From assembly GCF_000712035.1 (NCBI RefSeq), contig NZ_JONV01000013.1, positions 1-38,680 of the forward strand: a stretch of DNA of 38,680 nucleotides. The letters are read 5' to 3'. Position numbers and translations under genes: made by a program. Position 1 is the first letter of the stretch. Every line of letters starts with the position of its first letter. This document shows positions 19,265 to 26,274 of the stretch, one piece after another. The notes under the pieces are model-generated. The model worked only from the letters and a program-made list of their open reading frames with translations. It made no database searches and was not told the origin of the DNA. This stretch comes from Salinicoccus luteus DSM 17002 (GTDB taxonomy: Bacteria > Bacillota > Bacilli > Staphylococcales > Salinicoccaceae).

Positions 19265-20626
19265 TTAATTATCTTTTTTATAATATCCATCTTTTGTCGT
19301 CTGCCTGTTTCTAGCAATAGCAAGGCTGTCTTCAGGCACTTCGTCTGTAATTGTCGATCCTGCTGCTATGAAGGAGCGGTCTCCGATGCTGACCGGGGCA
19401 ACCAGGTTTGAATTGCAGCCGATGAATGCATCCTGTCCGATTTCCGTCCTGTACTTGTTCTTGCCGTCATAGTTCACGGTGATGGTACCACAGCCAATAT
19501 TGGCACGCGCACCGATGGAAGCATCCCCGATGTAGCTCAGGTGCGATACTTTGGACGCGTTATCAAGCTTGGACTTCTTCACTTCGACGAAGTTTCCAAT
19601 CTTCACTTCTTCCCCAAGCTCCGACTGGGGTCTCAATTGGGCGAATGGTCCAACCTTCGTGCCTCTTCCCACCTTCGACTCAGTGACGACGGACTGCCTG
19701 ATCTCCGCTTCGTCCCCAATGATGGAATCCTTGATTTCAGAACCGGATGAGATGACAGCATTTTTGCCGATCTTCGTTTTGCCACGAATGATGGCGCCCG
19801 GATGAATGACTGTATCGACGCCGATTTCGACTTCCGCATCGATATATGTCGCCTCCGGATGAATCAATGTTACGCCATTCTGCATATGTAGCGTATTGAT
19901 ACGTTTTCTCAGGATTGCTTCGGCGTTTGCAAGGGCGACTTTGTCATTGATGCCGAGCGTCTCTTCGAAATCAGGTGTCACGTAGGCTTCTACACGCGCA
20001 CCCCTGTCGCGCATGATGGAGATGACATCCGGAAGATAGTATTCATTCTGGGCATTATCGTTATCCACTTTCTCAAGTGCTTCGAACAGTGTACGGTTAT
20101 CGAAGATGAAAGTTCCGGAACTCACTTCTTTTATTTCCCGTTCAGCGTCAGCAGCATCCTTCTCTTCCACAATGCGTTTGACAGAGCCGTTCTCCTTCCT
20201 GATGATCCGCCCATAACCGAATGGTGTCTGGGTGCGGGAAGACAGGATGGTTGCCTTGGAACCGGTTTTTAGGTGATAGTCCATGAACGCCTGCATCGTC
20301 GTTTCGCTGATGAGCGGCGTGTCACCGCACACGACCATTGTATGTCCGTCCTTATCCTGAAGCGTGTCCTGCCATTGGCGCACTGCATGCGCAGTACCGA
20401 GCTGCTCTTCCTGGATCGTCTTATGGATACTCTCCCCCAGGTAGTTGCTCACTGTCTCGGAACCATGCCCAAGGACAGCATAAATTTCTGAAATGCCTGC
20501 TTCCCTCAAATTGCCAATGACATGCTGAATCATTGGTGTGCCACATACTTCATGCAGCACCTTGTACTTTTCAGACCGCATCCGTGTGCCTTTTCCAGCT
20601 GCCAAGATAATTGCTCTTGTTTGCAT
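19265..20626 (-). CDS. glmU: Bifunctional GlmU: GlcNAc-1-P uridyltransferase / GlcN-1-P acetyltransferase
   Basis: Makes UDP-GlcNAc for peptidoglycan and teichoic acids. The N-terminal uridyltransferase has LAAGKGTRMRS (8-18) and the central VCGDTPLI. The C-terminal left-handed beta-helix holds hexapeptide repeats (GAIIRGKTKIGKNAVI, SKVSHLSYIGDASIG, GCGTITVNYDGKNK). It has 453 residues. GGAGGG precedes the ATG. It has its own strong promoter after the spoVG terminator. Confidence 0.98.
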   Translation of the reverse strand: MQTRAIILAAGKGTRMRSEKYKVLHEVCGTPMIQHVIGNLREAGISEIYAVLGHGSETVSNYLGESIHKTIQEEQLGTAHAVRQWQDTLQDKDGHTMVVCGDTPLISETTMQAFMDYHLKTGSKATILSSRTQTPFGYGRIIRKENGSVKRIVEEKDAADAEREIKEVSSGTFIFDNRTLFEALEKVDNDNAQNEYYLPDVISIMRDRGARVEAYVTPDFEETLGINDKVALANAEAILRKRINTLHMQNGVTLIHPEATYIDAEVEIGVDTVIHPGAIIRGKTKIGKNAVISSGSEIKDSIIGDEAEIRQSVVTESKVGRGTKVGPFAQLRPQSELGEEVKIGNFVEVKKSKLDNASKVSHLSYIGDASIGARANIGCGTITVNYDGKNKYRTEIGQDAFIGCNSNLVAPVSIGDRSFIAAGSTITDEVPEDSLAIARNRQTTKDGYYKKDN

Positions 20627-20654
20627 AGTGTCCCTCCATTTTATAACTATCCTA

Positions 20655-20683
20655 ATTATATTTTAGTGAAGAAGGAGTTTCAA
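20655..20683 (-). promoter_or_regulatory. Sigma-A promoter of glmU-prs
   Basis: TTGAAA (20678-20683), 17 bases, TATAAT (20655-20660) on the minus strand, about 30 nt ahead of the glmU start. Confidence 0.85.
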
Positions 20684-20718
20684 GGTATAAGAGAATATAA
20701 TCACAAGCTTCTCCTCAT

Positions 20719-20749
20719 AAAAAACCCGCAAAGCCTGCGCTTCACGGGT
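20719..20749 (-). terminator. Terminator of spoVG
   Basis: ACCCG/CGGGT outer and AAGC/GCTT inner stems with a TG/TG internal mismatch and loop GCAG, followed on the minus strand by six T residues. It starts five bases beyond the spoVG stop. Confidence 0.85.
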
Positions 20750-20754
20750 GAATG

Positions 20755-21177
20755 CTACTTGTCCTCTTCAATTTCAAGTTCGCCTTGCTTCGGTGCATCC
20801 CTGTGATGTGCTTCATCACGCGCCGCAGCGTCCTGGGATGGGTCTTCGATTGTTTCTGCCGTCTCGGTTGCAGCACCATCCTGGGACCCTTGCTGTTCCC
20901 CGGATTCTTGTGGTTCGGGATCTTCCGTCTCATCATAGACGCGCATGACCTCTTCCTGTACATGCTGCCGCATGTCGGAATGGATTGGGTGCGCGATATC
21001 ACGAAACTCCCCATCCGGCGTCCTCTTACTTGGCATGGCGACGAATAGTCCATTATTCCCTTCAATGACCCGAAGGTCATGGATTACAAATGCATCTTCA
21101 AAAGTAATGGATACGAGTGCTTTCATTCTGGTGTCTTGGTTGTTCACTTTCCGCAGTCTTACATCTGTTATTTTCAT
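20755..21177 (-). CDS. spoVG: SpoVG family regulator with a long acidic C-terminal tail
   Basis: Residues 1-83 are a standard SpoVG domain ([45 protein letters not shown]), a nucleic-acid-binding global regulator of capsule, virulence and septation in staphylococci and Listeria. Residues 84-140 form a tail of E, D, Q, A and S, about 57 residues; the S. aureus and B. subtilis proteins end near 100. The open frame starts five codons earlier at a TTG inside the GGGGG Shine-Dalgarno; the ATG at 21177 is preferred. It lies downstream of purR-ridA, as in relatives. Confidence 0.94.
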   Translation of the reverse strand: MKITDVRLRKVNNQDTRMKALVSITFEDAFVIHDLRVIEGNNGLFVAMPSKRTPDGEFRDIAHPIHSDMRQHVQEEVMRVYDETEDPEPQESGEQQGSQDGAATETAETIEDPSQDAAARDEAHHRDAPKQGELEIEEDK

Positions 21178-21238
21178 CGTTTGTTCCCCCAATAATAGTT
21201 ATTGTTGGATCGAATGTGTACTGCTTCAGCCACCCAGA

Positions 21239-21619
21239 TTATTCGTTCGCTTCAGATGCGACAACTTCTATTTCCACCTTCACATCCTTCGGCAAACGAC
21301 TGACCTCTACACATGATCTTGCTGGTAGTTTACCCGAAAAGTAGCTGCCATAAACTTCATTGATCAGTGGGAAGTCATTCATATCGCTGATGAAAATTGT
21401 GGTCTTCACCACATTTTCATAGCCGAGCCCTGCTGCCTCCAGCACATGGCCGACATTCACCATCACCTGCTTCGTCTGTTCCTGGACATCCGCAGAGACG
21501 ATCTCCCCTTCGAGATTGAGCGGAATCTGACCTGAGGAATAGAACATCTGGCCGACTTTCATTCCATGGCTGTATGGGCCGAGTGCTTCCGGTGCTTTTG
21601 AAGAATTGATGGGTTCCAT
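21239..21619 (-). CDS. ridA: RidA/YjgF/YabJ family enamine/imine deaminase
   Basis: Hydrolyses reactive enamines such as 2-aminoacrylate produced by PLP enzymes. Family signatures are GPYSHGMKVG and SGQIPLN near the N-terminus and R102 with SCVEV (about 100-106) near the active site. It has 126 residues. AAGGAG, within the last codons of purR, serves it nine bases ahead of its ATG, so the two are coupled. In B. subtilis YabJ is needed for full PurR function. Confidence 0.95.
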   Translation of the reverse strand: MEPINSSKAPEALGPYSHGMKVGQMFYSSGQIPLNLEGEIVSADVQEQTKQVMVNVGHVLEAAGLGYENVVKTTIFISDMNDFPLINEVYGSYFSGKLPARSCVEVSRLPKDVKVEIEVVASEANE

Positions 21620-21622
21620 TGT

Positions 21623-22486
21623 TTAAAACTCCTTTGACTGTGAATTGGATGCTTTGTTTCTTCTTTCAATATACTCCAAACAGTTGCCTTCTTCTACCAG
21701 GAAGGACTGGTTGAACTCGTCGATCTCAGATACCTTCAGCAGTGAAGTGTAGTCGGTGAAGCGTCTGTTCTCCACCTGCTTTGCTTCTACAAGCACACTG
21801 ACGCCGACCACTTCCGCAGAGAATTCCTCCATCAGATTGATGACGCCTGAAATCGAGCCGCCTGCCCGAAGGAAGTCGTCCACGACCAGCACTTTCGAAC
21901 CTTCCTTCAATGTCCTTTTGGACAGGACCATCGTTTCTATCTTCCGTGTAGACCCTGAGACATAATTGACGGAGACTGTGGAGCCTTCGGTCACTTTATT
22001 ATCTTTCCGTATGACTGCCACAGGTACATTCAGCTTTCTTGCAACGGCGTTCGCCAGGGAAATCCCCTTCGTCGCCACCGTCACGACGGCATCAATCGTC
22101 TCATCACCATACATTGTCGCAATCAGCTCGCCGATATCGCTCATCAGATGGGGATTGCCCATAATGTCCGACATGTACAGATAGCCTCCCGGGAGCAGCC
22201 GGTCCTTCATCTTCAATATCTCCATGAAGCGGCCGACGGTCTCCCGTGCACGCACATCACTGATTCTGGGCTGGAAGGTCACGCCGCCGCCTGCACCGGC
22301 CGTCGTCTGCACTGTACCAATCCCCTCGTTCTCAAAAACATCTTTGAGAATGCGTATATCCTCACTGATGGAAGACTTTGCCTGTGTGAACTTGTTGACA
22401 AAATAAGTGAGTGGAATCAGCTGGTTCGGATGCGATGTGAGGTGCTGGGTCATAAAGACCAGACGTTCACTGCGTTTGAATTTCAT
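21623..22486 (-). CDS. purR: Purine operon repressor PurR
   Basis: PRPP-responsive DNA-binding regulator of purine genes in Gram-positive bacteria. Residues 1-70 are the winged helix-turn-helix domain, and 71-270 the phosphoribosyltransferase-like domain with the PRPP motif VLVVDDFLRAGGSI (199-212). It has 287 residues. AGGAG precedes the ATG. A PurBox pair overlaps its own promoter, so it is likely autoregulated. It follows ispE, as in Bacillus. Confidence 0.97.
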   Translation of the reverse strand: MKFKRSERLVFMTQHLTSHPNQLIPLTYFVNKFTQAKSSISEDIRILKDVFENEGIGTVQTTAGAGGGVTFQPRISDVRARETVGRFMEILKMKDRLLPGGYLYMSDIMGNPHLMSDIGELIATMYGDETIDAVVTVATKGISLANAVARKLNVPVAVIRKDNKVTEGSTVSVNYVSGSTRKIETMVLSKRTLKEGSKVLVVDDFLRAGGSISGVINLMEEFSAEVVGVSVLVEAKQVENRRFTDYTSLLKVSEIDEFNQSFLVEEGNCLEYIERRNKASNSQSKEF

Positions 22487-22498
22487 AAGATAACTCCT

Positions 22499-22543
22499 AA
22501 TACCGTATTTAATATAGTGATGTTACCATAAAAGTTCGGTTTT
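22499..22543 (-). promoter_or_regulatory. PurBox pair in the purR promoter
   Basis: On the minus strand AAAACCGAACTTT (22531-22543) matches the B. subtilis PurBox AWWWCCGAACWWT at every position. An inverted, weaker copy TAAATACGGTATT (22499-22511) follows after 19 bases and matches 10 of 13. The putative -10 TATATT (22511-22516) lies between them and the strong box covers the -35. This is the expected arrangement for PurR autorepression. Confidence 0.75.
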
Positions 22544-22549
22544 CGGCAA

Positions 22550-23395
22550 TCACCCAAGCAATCTCACTTTATAAACTTCGTTACAGCAGCCCTTTATTGC
22601 ATTATAGAGGTGGGTCGCCTGCCTCTCCTTATGTGCAAATCCGAAAACTGTCGGCCCACTTCCGCTCATCATAGCACCGTCTGCGCCATTGCCAAGCATC
22701 GTATCGATCAGTTTTCTGACATCCGGGTACTTCTTCATCGTCACTTCCTGCAGGTCATTCTTCAGGACCTGCATCATCAATGGGTAGTCCCTGTTCCCTA
22801 TCGCTTCGACCATCTTCGGAGAAGCCGGTGCATTCCTGCCTGGCTGCAGAGCCTGATAGATTGTCTTTGTCGAGACATTCACCCTAGGTTTTGCCAGCAC
22901 TACCCAGGCATTCGGCGGTTTGGGCAGATGCTCTATCTTCTCCCCTCTTCCTGAGGCCAGAGCCGTTCCCCCATACACGCAGAAGGGAATATCCGATCCG
23001 AGCTCGCCGGACAGTTCAGCGAGCGTATCGATATCAAGTTCCAGGTTGTACAGGGCATTAATGCCCCTGAATGTCGCAGCAGCATCAGCAGATCCACCGG
23101 CGAGTCCGGCAGCAATCGGTATGTTCTTCTCTATTGAAATGGTCACCCCACTGGTGATGCCATATGTATCCAGCATGAGCTCCGCCGCCTGATAGGCCAG
23201 GTTGCGCCGGTCCGATGGAACATACTGGTGTTCAGTTTCAATGACTATTTTCCTGTCAGTCCTTTTCTCAAAGGAGAGCTGATCGTTCAAGTCGACGGTG
23301 GTCATCACCATATTTACTTCATGATATCCATCGTCCCTTTTATACAGTGTATCCAGAGTCAGGTTGATCTTGGCTGGTGCTGTTTCAAAATGCAT
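22550..23395 (-). CDS. ispE: 4-(cytidine-5'-diphospho)-2-C-methyl-D-erythritol kinase
   Basis: GHMP kinase of the non-mevalonate isoprenoid pathway. PAKINLTLD lies at 7-15, the glycine-rich ATP loop PIAAGLAGGSADA at 93-105, and MSGSGPTVFGF near the C-terminus. It has 281 residues. GGAAGTG precedes the ATG. Staphylococcus proper makes isoprenoids by the mevalonate route yet keeps an ispE-like gene here, so pathway use in this organism cannot be judged from this gene alone. Confidence 0.93.
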   Translation of the reverse strand: MHFETAPAKINLTLDTLYKRDDGYHEVNMVMTTVDLNDQLSFEKRTDRKIVIETEHQYVPSDRRNLAYQAAELMLDTYGITSGVTISIEKNIPIAAGLAGGSADAAATFRGINALYNLELDIDTLAELSGELGSDIPFCVYGGTALASGRGEKIEHLPKPPNAWVVLAKPRVNVSTKTIYQALQPGRNAPASPKMVEAIGNRDYPLMMQVLKNDLQEVTMKKYPDVRKLIDTMLGNGADGAMMSGSGPTVFGFAHKERQATHLYNAIKGCCNEVYKVRLLG

Positions 23396-23422
23396 GCTTT
23401 CACTTCCATTATACGGTCATTT

Positions 23423-23456
23423 TTGTATCAGTTTATCATAAATCCACTAGATACAA
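23423..23456. promoter_or_regulatory. Inverted repeat between the ABC permease and ispE
   Basis: TTGTATC and GATACAA arms, extended by AGT/ACT after one bulged base, face each other across about 13 bases. No T-run follows on either strand, so it does not look like a normal terminator. It may be a protein-binding site or an mRNA hairpin at the end of the exporter transcript. Confidence 0.4.
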
Positions 23457-23472
23457 TATGACTTTGGGGCAT

Positions 23473-24177
23473 CTATTTCTCCTCATCACTCATACGCTTT
23501 CTGAAAGCCCACATGACATAGAGAAAGCTCACAATTGTCCAGGCCAACAGAATGAGCAATGGCACCGCTGTTTCTTCCCCATGCAGGGAAATATTTTGAT
23601 ACAGTGGAAGGTAGTCGGTTAGCCGTCTGATGAAATGGTCCGAATCCGGTACGACCGTCTCGATCATTGGTGTGAAACCGAATATGAACATTATCGGCAG
23701 CAGATAGACTGAGGTTGTAGCCACACTATCAACGGTCAGCCCGACGGCTATGCCGACGTTGAGGAAAAATAGTGCCAACAGAATCAGACCTCCAATCGAA
23801 GCAATCGACCACTCAAATGCCACATCCATGATGAGGAAGGATATTATGAGCGAAACGGCAGTCATCAGAACAACGACGAGGCTCTTGCCGGCCAATATAT
23901 CCAGCATCGATGCTGGTGACTGCATCAGCCCTCTCAATGTATTCTTTTCATTTTCCTCAGCCATCATGGTCATGATGCCGCTGCATAATATCGCCGAAAA
24001 CGCGACGCCGACAATAAGATATACAAGCATTGCGGGCAGGGCCTCTTCTCCCCCTCCCATCCTCGAGTACATGAATGCCAGAATAATAGGGAGCAGTATT
24101 GTCGTGAAAAGCATTGCGTTTCTCGTGAACTCTTTCAGATCCTTTTCAAATATTGCCATGATTCTTCCTGTATTCAT
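23473..24177 (-). CDS. ABC-2 type transporter permease
   Basis: Integral membrane partner of the ATPase encoded just upstream. About six hydrophobic segments are visible (roughly 22-37, 49-68, 100-118, 126-150, 157-173 and 207-228). EKDLKEFTRN at the N-terminus and a cytoplasmic EENEKNTLRGLMQSP loop before segment 3 are typical of ABC-2 exporters of the drug, bacitracin or lantibiotic type. The frame opens three codons earlier at a TTG only one base from the Shine-Dalgarno; the ATG at 24177, ten bases from AAGGAG and one base after the ATPase stop, is preferred. Substrate unknown. Confidence 0.9.
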   Translation of the reverse strand: MNTGRIMAIFEKDLKEFTRNAMLFTTILLPIILAFMYSRMGGGEEALPAMLVYLIVGVAFSAILCSGIMTMMAEENEKNTLRGLMQSPASMLDILAGKSLVVVLMTAVSLIISFLIMDVAFEWSIASIGGLILLALFFLNVGIAVGLTVDSVATTSVYLLPIMFIFGFTPMIETVVPDSDHFIRRLTDYLPLYQNISLHGEETAVPLLILLAWTIVSFLYVMWAFRKRMSDEEK

Positions 24178-24178
24178 A

Positions 24179-25027
24179 TTAGACAAGCTCCTTTCCGGTT
24201 ACTTTTTTGAATACTTCGCCCAATGTTGGATAGTCGCTTTCTATATTGACGGCTTCCGGATCGAATAGGGCAGTTTCCAGCTGTGTTCTATTTTCTTTGG
24301 ATCTCTGTATATGTCTGGTCGTTCCATTTTTATACGTTATATGCATCTCATTGGTCTTGTAGGCTTGCCTGAGCGACTCCGGAGAACCCATTTCGGTGAC
24401 TGTTCCATTGTTCAGAAAAGCAACAGTATCGCAAAGCGCTGTCGCCTCGTCCATATTATGCGTCGTCAGCATGATTGTTGTGCCTTGTGCCTTGATTTTA
24501 AGAAGCATGGCATGAATGCTCTCTGTCGTGGCAGGATCAAGGGCACTTGTCGGTTCATCAAGGAAGAGCACTTCCGGTTCATGAAGGACCGCCTTGCACA
24601 GCAGTATGCGCTGCTTCATACCTTTGGACAGATCCTTGACCCTCTTATTGATATGTTTTTCCAAACCTACATCTTTCAGCACCTGATCCACTTTCGTCTG
24701 CTCTGTATTGTATAGCTTTCTGAAAAGTGCCAAGTTGTCCTTTACAGTGAGGCGCTCATACAATGCGCTGTTGTCGGAAAGTATGCCCAACGACTTTACA
24801 TATTGTGTACTATTGAATGATTCATGTGACTGGCCCAGCACTTCAACCCGGCCCTCCGAGGGTTCGAGTTCGCCTGTCAGTATTTTGATGGTAGTCGTCT
24901 TTCCAGACCCACTCGGTCCCAACAGACCAAACACTTCGCCTTTCGCGATTTCAATCGTCATACCTTTCAGCGCTTCTTCATTGCCAAAATGTTTCTTCAC
25001 TTTTTCCAAGATGATTACTCTATCCAT
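24179..25027 (-). CDS. ABC transporter ATP-binding protein
   Basis: Walker A GPSGSGKT (37-44), signature LSKGMKQR (133-140), Walker B VLFLDEP (153-159) and H-loop TTH (188-190) are intact, so it should be an active ATPase. The Q-loop position reads ILSDNSALYERLT, with no glutamine. The C-terminal extension (about 215-282) is typical of drug or bacteriocin exporters of the DrrA/BcrA class. GGAGG stands seven bases ahead of the ATG. The pair with the permease and the LytTR gene suggests a regulated exporter or immunity system; the substrate is not deducible. Confidence 0.93.
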   Translation of the reverse strand: MDRVIILEKVKKHFGNEEALKGMTIEIAKGEVFGLLGPSGSGKTTTIKILTGELEPSEGRVEVLGQSHESFNSTQYVKSLGILSDNSALYERLTVKDNLALFRKLYNTEQTKVDQVLKDVGLEKHINKRVKDLSKGMKQRILLCKAVLHEPEVLFLDEPTSALDPATTESIHAMLLKIKAQGTTIMLTTHNMDEATALCDTVAFLNNGTVTEMGSPESLRQAYKTNEMHITYKNGTTRHIQRSKENRTQLETALFDPEAVNIESDYPTLGEVFKKVTGKELV

Positions 25028-25115
25028 GATTCAACCTCCACCTTTCGATGATTCCATTATAGGAACTCCATAAACCTGCAGCGATGGATTCCCTTTGAGA
25101 TGTTGAATAATCGGG

Positions 25116-25142
25116 GTGGATTGTGGATGGAGAAAGATGGAG
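25116..25142. repeat. Phased GATGGAG direct repeats upstream of the ABC operon
   Basis: GATGGAG occurs at 25126-25132 and 25136-25142, one helical turn apart, with a related GTGGATT at 25116. A further GATGGATT is at 25083. They lie about 75-100 bp ahead of the probable ABC operon start (TATAAT at about 25053-25058). LytTR proteins bind direct repeats, so a regulatory role is conceivable, but the sequence does not match the LytTR consensus I know. Confidence 0.3.
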
Positions 25143-25150
25143 GGTGAACA

Positions 25151-25184
25151 AATCCGGCTGAAATGTACTCATTTCAGCCGGATT
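25151..25184 (-). terminator. Terminator of the LytTR gene
   Basis: Fourteen perfect base pairs AATCCGGCTGAAAT/ATTTCAGCCGGATT with a six-base loop, beginning three bases beyond the stop. The following T-run is poor (TGTTC), but the stem is very strong. Confidence 0.7.
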
Positions 25185-25187
25185 GTA

Positions 25188-26099
25188 CTAGTGGTGCAGC
25201 AATAATTCCTGGATTTCATTATATTTTGTCCTGGACAAGGGAATCTTGGTCTTTTCCGGATTATCCATAACCACCGAATATGTGTTTTTCGACCAGGAAA
25301 TAATCTCCTTCACTTTTTCCAAGTTGATGATGTATGAACGATGGCATCTGTAGAAGCCGTAGCTTCTCAAATCTTCGTCTATCTGGGCAAGTGTACCTTC
25401 CATCACAAACTTTTCCCGGGAAATATTTAGCAGAACCTTCCCTTCATTGCTTTCTATATATTCTATATCTTCAAGATCTATAAAAATCGTCTTATCCTGA
25501 TATTTTGCCTTCAGCCTCTTGAGCTTAACATTTGGCTCCTCTGAAGTATCATCTGTCGCCACTGGTTTAAGCCCCTGCTCATTAAGCTTACATATGTCTG
25601 GTGACAGTACAAATGCTTCTTCTGTGCTCTGAGTAATAATCACCATGGCTTTGCCCGTCCGCTTCATCTGTTGGAGCGCTTTATGGAATAGATGGATGTT
25701 ATTGACCGTGGCACTATGCAAAGGATCTACCGCAAGGATATTTTTCTGTGAAGAAATCATTGCATGGATATAACCCATCCTCTGGATAACTTCTTCAGTA
25801 CATTTGGAAAGTTGTGTCTTCTGCCAAGGTTCGAGCTCGTATTGTCTGATGATATTTTCAACCTTCAATTCGCTGCCGTGCCACTTTGCAATGAATCTGA
25901 GCTGTTCGCGTACTGTCAGACGGTTATAGGATGGCATTGAGCTCTCGAGTAAGAAGATAGACTGTGAATTTTTCACCATACCGGTGATTCTATTGATATA
26001 CCCCACCGGCATCTGTATAACGGCTGATTCCCCTGGTTCAAATGCTATTGTCTGCTCGTTCTCCTTACCGATCACTTCGGAAACTCTGATTTCATTCAT
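25188..26099 (-). CDS. LytTR transcriptional regulator with a decayed ABC-ATPase-like N-terminal domain
   Basis: Residues 204-303 are a LytTR DNA-binding domain (IDLEDIEYIESNEGKVLL; FYRCHRSYIINLEKVKEI; IPLSRTKYNEIQELL). Residues 1-180 follow the plan of an ABC ATPase but have lost its motifs: PVGYINRIT where Walker A belongs, LSKCTEE (98-104) for the signature, ILAVDP (121-126) for Walker B and VIITQSTEEA (153-162) for the H-loop. It is probably a non-catalytic sensor or docking domain. The frame extends 21 codons upstream to a GTG, but a promoter lies in that stretch and GAGG stands eight bases ahead of the ATG at 26099. It probably controls the adjoining exporter. Confidence 0.88.
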   Translation of the reverse strand: MNEIRVSEVIGKENEQTIAFEPGESAVIQMPVGYINRITGMVKNSQSIFLLESSMPSYNRLTVREQLRFIAKWHGSELKVENIIRQYELEPWQKTQLSKCTEEVIQRMGYIHAMISSQKNILAVDPLHSATVNNIHLFHKALQQMKRTGKAMVIITQSTEEAFVLSPDICKLNEQGLKPVATDDTSEEPNVKLKRLKAKYQDKTIFIDLEDIEYIESNEGKVLLNISREKFVMEGTLAQIDEDLRSYGFYRCHRSYIINLEKVKEIISWSKNTYSVVMDNPEKTKIPLSRTKYNEIQELLLHH

Positions 26100-26135
26100 T
26101 CCGCTCACCTCAAAATCCGATTGTATGTATATTAT

Positions 26136-26164
26136 ATTATAGTTGCGTTCTTCTGCTTCCACAA
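26136..26164 (-). promoter_or_regulatory. Promoter of the LytTR gene
   Basis: TTGTGG (26159-26164), 17 bases, TATAAT (26136-26141) on the minus strand. It lies back to back with the FMN reductase promoter, the two -35 boxes being 27 bp apart. Confidence 0.7.
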
Positions 26165-26191
26165 ATATGGTTAGCGTTTAAGTCAAAAAGG

Positions 26192-26219
26192 TTGAAATCT
26201 GATTCGTTTAATGTAATAT
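26192..26219 (+). promoter_or_regulatory. Promoter of the FMN reductase gene
   Basis: TTGAAA (26192-26197), 16 bases, TAATAT (26214-26219). The predicted start falls in the palindrome that follows. Confidence 0.6.
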
Positions 26220-26220
26220 A

Positions 26221-26241
26221 TAAAAAGTAAGTTACTTTTTA
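26221..26241. promoter_or_regulatory. Perfect 21-bp palindrome over the FMN reductase start (candidate operator)
   Basis: TAAAAAGTAA-G-TTACTTTTTA: ten-base arms around a single G, with no mismatch. It begins two bases after the -10 box and covers the predicted transcription start, the standard position for a repressor. The core AGTAAGTTACT resembles sites of HxlR/MarR-type redox or quinone sensors such as YodB; this likeness is from memory. No such regulator gene lies nearby. Confidence 0.7.
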
Positions 26242-26274
26242 TAACTAGAATATATCTTAATGGAGGTATCATTT

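Noticed and set aside
23408-23413. TATAAT on the minus strand ahead of ispE, as a promoter
   Set aside because: A start seven bases on would fall inside the Shine-Dalgarno sequence, and no -35 is present at 16-18 bases.
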